From CAZTWC01 sp964617105 [NCBI: uncultured Myxococcia bacterium] (lineage in GTDB: Bacteria; CAZTWC01), in assembly GCA_964617105.1 (NCBI GenBank), contig CAZTWC010000108.1, positions 1 to 10,731 on the forward strand: a stretch of DNA of 10,731 nt, in the 5' to 3' direction. Of this stretch, positions 8,046 through 10,731 are shown piece after piece (the stretch's first letter is position 1; each line of letters opens with the position of its first letter). The position numbers and the translations under genes were made by a program. The notes under the pieces are model-generated. The model was not told the DNA's origin and did not search any database. It saw nothing but the letters and a program-made list of their open reading frames with translations.

Positions 8046-8528
8046 TTAAAGCCCATACTCCCGCATAGTCTTTTCAAACTCCTCCGGGTTATCCAGCAAC
8101 AAGTTTTCTTCCTCTTTCTCCTTGATCCGCCAGTTTTCAGGACTCCATATCTCAATTTCATTACCCATACCCACCCAGACCGACTCCTTATTGATTGCAG
8201 CATACTCCCGCAACTCTTTTTCTAACTTAATCCGGCCGTTAGCTTTAATTTCGCAATGACTGGCACTGCCTAAAAAATAGTGCCGCAGGGCTTGCAATTT
8301 CTTTTCAAACTTGGATTGTTCAGAAATTTTATCGCTGAATTTTTGCCAGACACAACAAGGAAAAGCCTTCAAGCAATTTTCTCTGGGCCATTTAGTGATC
8401 ACCAGAGTAGACTCCCCCATTGCAACCAAATAATCTCTGACTCTAGCCGGCAAAATCGTCCTACCCTTATCATCTATCGACCGGGTGTAGGTTCCGTGAA
8501 ATGGTTTTATTTCACAGACAAACTCCAT
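8046..8528 (-). CDS. mraZ: MraZ, AbrB-fold transcriptional regulator of the dcw cluster
   Basis: MraZ is a DNA-binding protein with two SpoVT/AbrB-type half-domains; it forms rings and controls its own operon. I start it at ATG 8528 (160 residues, beginning MEFVCEIKPFHGTYTRS). An in-frame GTG at 8549 would add seven residues, but it lies inside the repeat array and has no good ribosome site, whereas GTGGGG stands five bases before the ATG. The first DXXXR motif is intact: DDKGR at 19-23, followed by TILPARVRDYL. In the second, KANGR at 95-99, Lys replaces Asp, although the fold pattern (CEIKANGRIKLEKELREYA) is otherwise kept. Length is near the usual 140-155, with a somewhat long, Glu-rich tail. 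It is the first gene of the cluster, with rsmH five bases downstream. Confidence 0.93.
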   Translation of the reverse strand: MEFVCEIKPFHGTYTRSIDDKGRTILPARVRDYLVAMGESTLVITKWPRENCLKAFPCCVWQKFSDKISEQSKFEKKLQALRHYFLGSASHCEIKANGRIKLEKELREYAAINKESVWVGMGNEIEIWSPENWRIKEKEEENLLLDNPEEFEKTMREYGL

Positions 8529-8533
8529 AAATT

Positions 8534-8573
8534 CCCCACTTTCGTACACTTCATGACACTTTACGCCACAATC
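8534..8573 (-). promoter_or_regulatory. Candidate MraZ operator: four GTG-containing direct repeats at 10-base pitch
   Basis: Read on the minus strand, four units follow each other: GATTGTGGCG, TAAAGTGTCA, TGAAGTGTAC and GAAAGTGGGG. Their GTG triplets begin at 8569, 8559, 8549 and 8539, exactly ten bases apart, giving the common core A-A/T-A/T-GTG-G/T. MraZ proteins are known to bind tandem short repeats of about 10-base period upstream of mraZ (TGGGN-type in E. coli, AAAGTG-type in mollicutes). The array sits between the predicted transcription start and the mraZ ATG, and the last repeat overlaps the ribosome site. Bound MraZ could therefore hinder transcription, as in other bacteria. Binding itself is inferred. 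Confidence 0.8.
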
Positions 8574-8580
8574 TTTCTAA

Positions 8581-8609
8581 AATTTGTCATATATATATTA
8601 GCCTGTCAA
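8581..8609 (-). promoter_or_regulatory. Predicted sigma70-type promoter of the mraZ operon
   Basis: A perfect -35 hexamer, TTGACA, lies at 8609..8604. After a 17-base spacer ending in TGA comes CAAATT at 8586..8581. This -10 matches TATAAT at only three of six positions, but the TG two bases upstream gives it an extended -10 form. Transcription would start near 8574, immediately before the repeat array and about 45 bases before the mraZ ATG. The -35 is convincing and the -10 is weak, as expected for a promoter under added control. Other -10 choices in the TA-repeat spacer give poor spacing. Confidence 0.55.
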
Positions 8610-8677
8610 CAAAATACAAACAGGAGATAAAATCTTTTTTTATCGATATTATTAGGCACAACATATAGTATATGCAA
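8606..8677 (-). CDS. Possible 23-codon leader peptide upstream of mraZ (very uncertain)
   Basis: A short frame beginning at TTG 8677 reads MHILYVVPNNIDKKRFYLLFVFC and ends at a TGA lying inside the predicted -35 element of mraZ. The only support is the near-perfect Shine-Dalgarno sequence just upstream; the 12-base spacing to TTG is rather long. Hydrophobic residues with a few basic ones could suit a small membrane or leader peptide, but a peptide this short can arise by chance. An overlapping frame entered at an internal ATG gives MLCLIISIKKDF and further residues. I do not recognise either product. Confidence 0.17.
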   Translation of the reverse strand: MHILYVVPNNIDKKRFYLLFVFC

Positions 8678-8964
8678 CGTATTAAACCACCTCCTTTTGG
8701 GCCTTTACACAAAATGTCAAACTATGACTTTCAAAGTGCTTTATCGAGATGTTTTGTTTTCTTTATAATGCCGGAAGGTTATATGAGATTGCTAATGTAA
8801 ACTATTTAATATGGATAATACAGGTGTGATAATCACCCTGATTACTGATTGACAATCTGCATTTTAGGTGCAAATTTGCGGAAAACTGTAGATATTGACT
8901 GTTTTTTAGGCAGAAAGTAAATAGACATTGGCCAGTGCCCATCAGGAAATCAACTGGCTACTTA
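8610..8964. other. Intergenic region between the ompA-like gene and the mraZ promoter
   Basis: About 355 AT-rich bases with no convincing protein gene. Besides the orphan Shine-Dalgarno site, it holds several short perfect palindromes: CATATAGTATATG (8662-8674), GTGATAATCAC (8826-8836), GATTGACAATC (8847-8857) and GCAAATTTGC (8870-8879). The last three have centres 21 to 23 bases apart. GATAAAA and TTTTATC (8626-8644) can form a weak AT-only stem, and GCCAGT and ACTGGC (8931-8958) a six-pair stem with a 16-base loop shortly after the ompA-like stop. Neither stem is followed by a T-run, so I do not call a terminator. A perfect TATAAT occurs on the plus strand at 8764-8769, but with a poor -35 and no gene behind it. 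Confidence 0.6.
8687..8698 (-). promoter_or_regulatory. Near-perfect Shine-Dalgarno sequence without an obvious gene
   Basis: AAAAGGAGGTGG on the minus strand contains AAGGAGGTG, almost the full complement of the 16S rRNA 3' end, and is stronger than any ribosome site of the recognised genes here. The bases after it offer ATA at 7 bases, TTG at 12 and an ATG further on, each with only a short open frame. It could serve a leader peptide, mark the remains of a lost gene, or be fortuitous purine-rich DNA. Confidence 0.4.
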
Positions 8965-9999
8965 CTACAATCTTTTCCAATTGGCGGTGGGGAAATCGTT
9001 GCCTTTGGCAGGAGGATAGCTGGTCAGCAAATAGATCACTCTCCTATTTTTCTCGCTGTCCGTTTCGTCTGGGGTCATCTCGGCCAATACCGACTCACCA
9101 AAGCCCTGGTAATAAATTTTAATACTCACCCCTTGGCGCCGAAAATAGGCGGCTATTGATTTGGCCCGTTTACAGGATAAACCCTGGTTGTATTTCCTAT
9201 CACCAACTGTGTCAGTATAGCCAGCGATGTAGAGACGGATATCATCGATATCACGGCTGTGTTTAGCCAACAACTCCTTAATTTTGTTTATTGAATCAAG
9301 CAGTTTTGGCTCCTGTATTTTTTCAATTTTCGCGCTGCCCGACTGGAAAACCACCTCCTGGTGAGGTATTTTAACCATAAAGGGGGTCAAATTGACACCG
9401 TTATAAAAACCCTGAGGGCCGGTAACCTTCAACTCCAGACGGTTCACTTCCCCTTGCTTTTGCCAGGTCATAGTTACAGGAGTATTGGCTCTTTTTGACG
9501 CCAGATCTATTTGGGTCTCCTCCTGTTCCCCATTTGCGAAAAATACCAACAAGTCAGCTTTGGCCATTTTTCGGTCAAAAGAGAAGATAAGTTTGTGTTC
9601 CTGGGGTGAAAAACGCTCCCTAAACACTTTGATTTTAGGAGGAAGCAAGCAATAAACTGGAAAATGTGCCTTTTGGAAATATTTACCACCATCGGCAAAT
9701 ACGCCTTTGAATTGAGCCTGGTATTTAAAAATTCCGCGATCTTCCCGCCAGGAGATCTCCTTGCTCTGGCCAGGAGGCAAATTTTTTACCGTAAAAGTCC
9801 GGCGACGCCCATCGTTACGTTTTAAAGAAACCTTTAAAAACTTTAAAAAAGAGGTTGACGTGACAGTGACAGATGGCTTTTGCTGCTTATAAAGCACAGT
9901 ATTGCTGATCTGAAAATCAAGACTATTTTGCCCCCAGGCTGGTGACGAAAAAAGGTAGATCACTAATACAAAGACAAATACTCGATTAAACTGTTTCAT
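8965..9999 (-). CDS. Exported OmpA-family protein with beta-rich N-terminal region and C-terminal peptidoglycan-binding domain
   Basis: A 344-residue protein. A signal peptide covers about 1-23, with the likely cut after AWG; I see no lipobox Cys. Residues about 24-210 are rich in predicted beta strands and may form two Ig-like units, each with a Lys- and Gly-containing hairpin. An IPHQEVVFQSGSA motif (211-223) leads into the OmpA-C domain: GYTDTVGD (260-267), NQGLSCKRA (271-279), GFGE (299-302) and NRRV (318-321). Asp263 and Arg278 match the pair that binds DAP in the peptide stem (Asp241 and Arg256 in E. coli OmpA, also 15 apart). There is no N-terminal beta barrel like that of E. coli OmpA. 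The probable role is a periplasmic or outer-membrane-associated protein that holds peptidoglycan. It begins 12 bases after the transglycosylase gene, with AAGGG as ribosome site, so the two probably form an operon. Confidence 0.88.
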   Translation of the reverse strand: MKQFNRVFVFVLVIYLFSSPAWGQNSLDFQISNTVLYKQQKPSVTVTSTSFLKFLKVSLKRNDGRRRTFTVKNLPPGQSKEISWREDRGIFKYQAQFKGVFADGGKYFQKAHFPVYCLLPPKIKVFRERFSPQEHKLIFSFDRKMAKADLLVFFANGEQEETQIDLASKRANTPVTMTWQKQGEVNRLELKVTGPQGFYNGVNLTPFMVKIPHQEVVFQSGSAKIEKIQEPKLLDSINKIKELLAKHSRDIDDIRLYIAGYTDTVGDRKYNQGLSCKRAKSIAAYFRRQGVSIKIYYQGFGESVLAEMTPDETDSEKNRRVIYLLTSYPPAKGNDFPTANWKRL

Positions 10000-10011
10000 A
10001 ATTTTGCCCTT

Positions 10012-10731
10012 TCATTTTTTTATCCGCCGGGTTTTTTGAGGAAAAATCTGTTTCAGCGCTTTGCGAGCACTATTTTCTCCATTATACAACAGATAATACA
10101 AAATATAATTGCGTATAATATTACGGATATAGGAGCGGGTCTCCTGATAAGAAACCCGCTCAATAAAGTAATCCAGGTCAATATTTCCCTCGAGCAATTT
10201 GGATTTGCGCCAGGCATCCAGGGCGCCTCTGCCTGCATTGTAGGCTGCCAGCATGTAGATAACATTGCCATATCTCTCTTTTAAATTATTCAACAGATGC
10301 ACTGCCAAAGGGATATTGTATTGCGGTTCTAATAATCGGGCGGACAGGTTCAATTGGCGAAAGTTGGTTGTTTCCAGGTGCTGGAAATATCTTCTATCAT
10401 TGGCTGACATCTTTTTAAGAGTAGATTCAGCCACCCTGGGCATCAATTGCAATACCCCTCTGGCGCCGGCCCAGGAAACCGCATCCTTCTCAAAAGCTGA
10501 CTCCTGGCGGGCCACAGACAAGATCAAAAAAGGATCCAGTCCATATTTTCGGGCAACAGGCTCAATCAATTGAAGGTAAAGCCGGGGAAAATAGAAGGAG
10601 GAAACCGAAAAACCCTGTTTCCAAAAGGGCCGTAAAAAACGAATAGTCTTTAAATATAAACCATTATCAAAAGCCAATCGACTCATCTGAAAGCCTAAAA
10701 AAGGATGGTTGTGATGATCAATCCTTTTAAT
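10012..10731 (-). CDS. slt: Slt-type soluble lytic murein transglycosylase (N-terminus beyond the window)
   Basis: The reading frame stays open to the right edge, so this is the C-terminal part of a longer protein. An ATG at 10686 is in frame, but the residues before and after it (NHPFLGFQMSRLAFDNGLYLKTIRFLRPFW) look like the helical superhelix that precedes the catalytic domain in Slt70-type enzymes. Counting from that ATG, the goose-lysozyme-like domain has ARQESAF (59-65, catalytic Glu62), AGARGVLQLMP (73-83), AAYNAG (147-152) and the family ending DYFIERVSYQETRSYIRNIIRNY (172-194, split here as DYFIERVSYQ and ETRSYIRNI). Such enzymes cleave the MurNAc-GlcNAc bond in the periplasm, forming 1,6-anhydro ends. 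The signal peptide and most of the superhelix lie outside the window. It sits just upstream of the OmpA-like gene, a natural partner on the same polymer. Confidence 0.9.
   Translation of the reverse strand: MKRIDHHNHPFLGFQMSRLAFDNGLYLKTIRFLRPFWKQGFSVSSFYFPRLYLQLIEPVARKYGLDPFLILSVARQESAFEKDAVSWAGARGVLQLMPRVAESTLKKMSANDRRYFQHLETTNFRQLNLSARLLEPQYNIPLAVHLLNNLKERYGNVIYMLAAYNAGRGALDAWRKSKLLEGNIDLDYFIERVSYQETRSYIRNIIRNYILYYLLYNGENSARKALKQIFPQKTRRIKK

Noticed and set aside
8046-8203. Arg-rich alternative minus-strand frame over the mraZ end and rsmH start.
   Set aside because: It is an out-of-frame reading of mraZ and rsmH, both of which have intact family motifs.
8280-8630. A 116-codon plus-strand open frame across mraZ and its promoter.
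   Set aside because: It is antisense to mraZ and runs through the repeat array and promoter; the composition does not look like a protein.
8626-8644. GATAAAA/TTTTATC stem as a terminator or riboswitch element.
   Set aside because: It is a seven-pair AT-only stem without a following T-run on the transcribed strand, easily formed by chance in this AT-rich DNA.
8741-8769. Plus-strand promoter with a perfect TATAAT.
   Set aside because: The matching -35 (TTATCG) is poor and only a 10-codon frame follows; the downstream DNA is antisense to the ompA-like gene.
8931-8958. GCCAGT/ACTGGC inverted repeat as a terminator for the ompA-like gene.
   Set aside because: The stem is only six pairs with a 16-base loop and no T-run follows on the minus strand.
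10684-10686. ATG at 10686 as the true start of the transglycosylase.
   Set aside because: The frame remains open to the window edge and the surrounding residues look like the helical domain that precedes the catalytic domain, so the gene is cut by the edge rather than short.

Overview
The window is a dense, entirely minus-strand stretch of bacterial cell-wall and cell-division genes. In transcription order (high to low coordinates) it holds a lytic transglycosylase (cut by the right edge), an OmpA-family outer-membrane or periplasmic protein, an intergenic region of about 440 bases, and then the start of a classical dcw (division and cell wall) cluster: mraZ, rsmH (mraW), ftsL, ftsI, murE, murF, murD and ftsW (cut by the left edge). 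I see no plus-strand gene, tRNA, rRNA, CRISPR array or mobile element.

The organism is probably a Gram-negative (diderm) bacterium. An exported OmpA-C protein keeps the Asp and Arg that bind diaminopimelate (DAP) peptidoglycan, and an Slt70-type transglycosylase lies beside it. The style of MurD and FtsI and the OmpA architecture (beta-rich N-terminus, then an IPHQEVVF-type entry into OmpA-C) resemble proteins of Desulfobacterota, Myxococcota and relatives. This placement comes from remembered family resemblance, not a search. Base composition is moderate to slightly AT-rich and looks uniform, with no sign of recent transfer.

The dcw genes look like one transcription unit. Four junctions (rsmH/ftsL, ftsL/ftsI, murE/murF, murD/ftsW) are 4-base ATGA overlaps, and the others are 5 to 53 bases. 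A TTGACA -35 element stands about 80 bases before mraZ. Just downstream are four direct repeats carrying GTG at an exact 10-base pitch, a strong candidate MraZ operator for autoregulation. MurD, MurE and MurF build UDP-MurNAc-pentapeptide in the cytoplasm; FtsW and FtsI form the septal glycosyltransferase/transpeptidase pair, with FtsL as divisome partner; RsmH methylates 16S rRNA; MraZ is the regulator.

Points to look at: (1) the MraZ repeat array, whose third GTG could be mis-called as the mraZ start; (2) mraY is missing from its usual place between murF and murD; (3) MurE has DNSR where DAP-adding enzymes normally have DNPR; (4) the second DXXXR motif of MraZ has Lys instead of Asp; (5) an almost perfect Shine-Dalgarno sequence in the mraZ upstream region precedes only a 23-codon frame; (6) a cluster of short perfect palindromes lies in the same region. 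I found no clearly new multi-gene system; the novelty here is in regulation and gene order.
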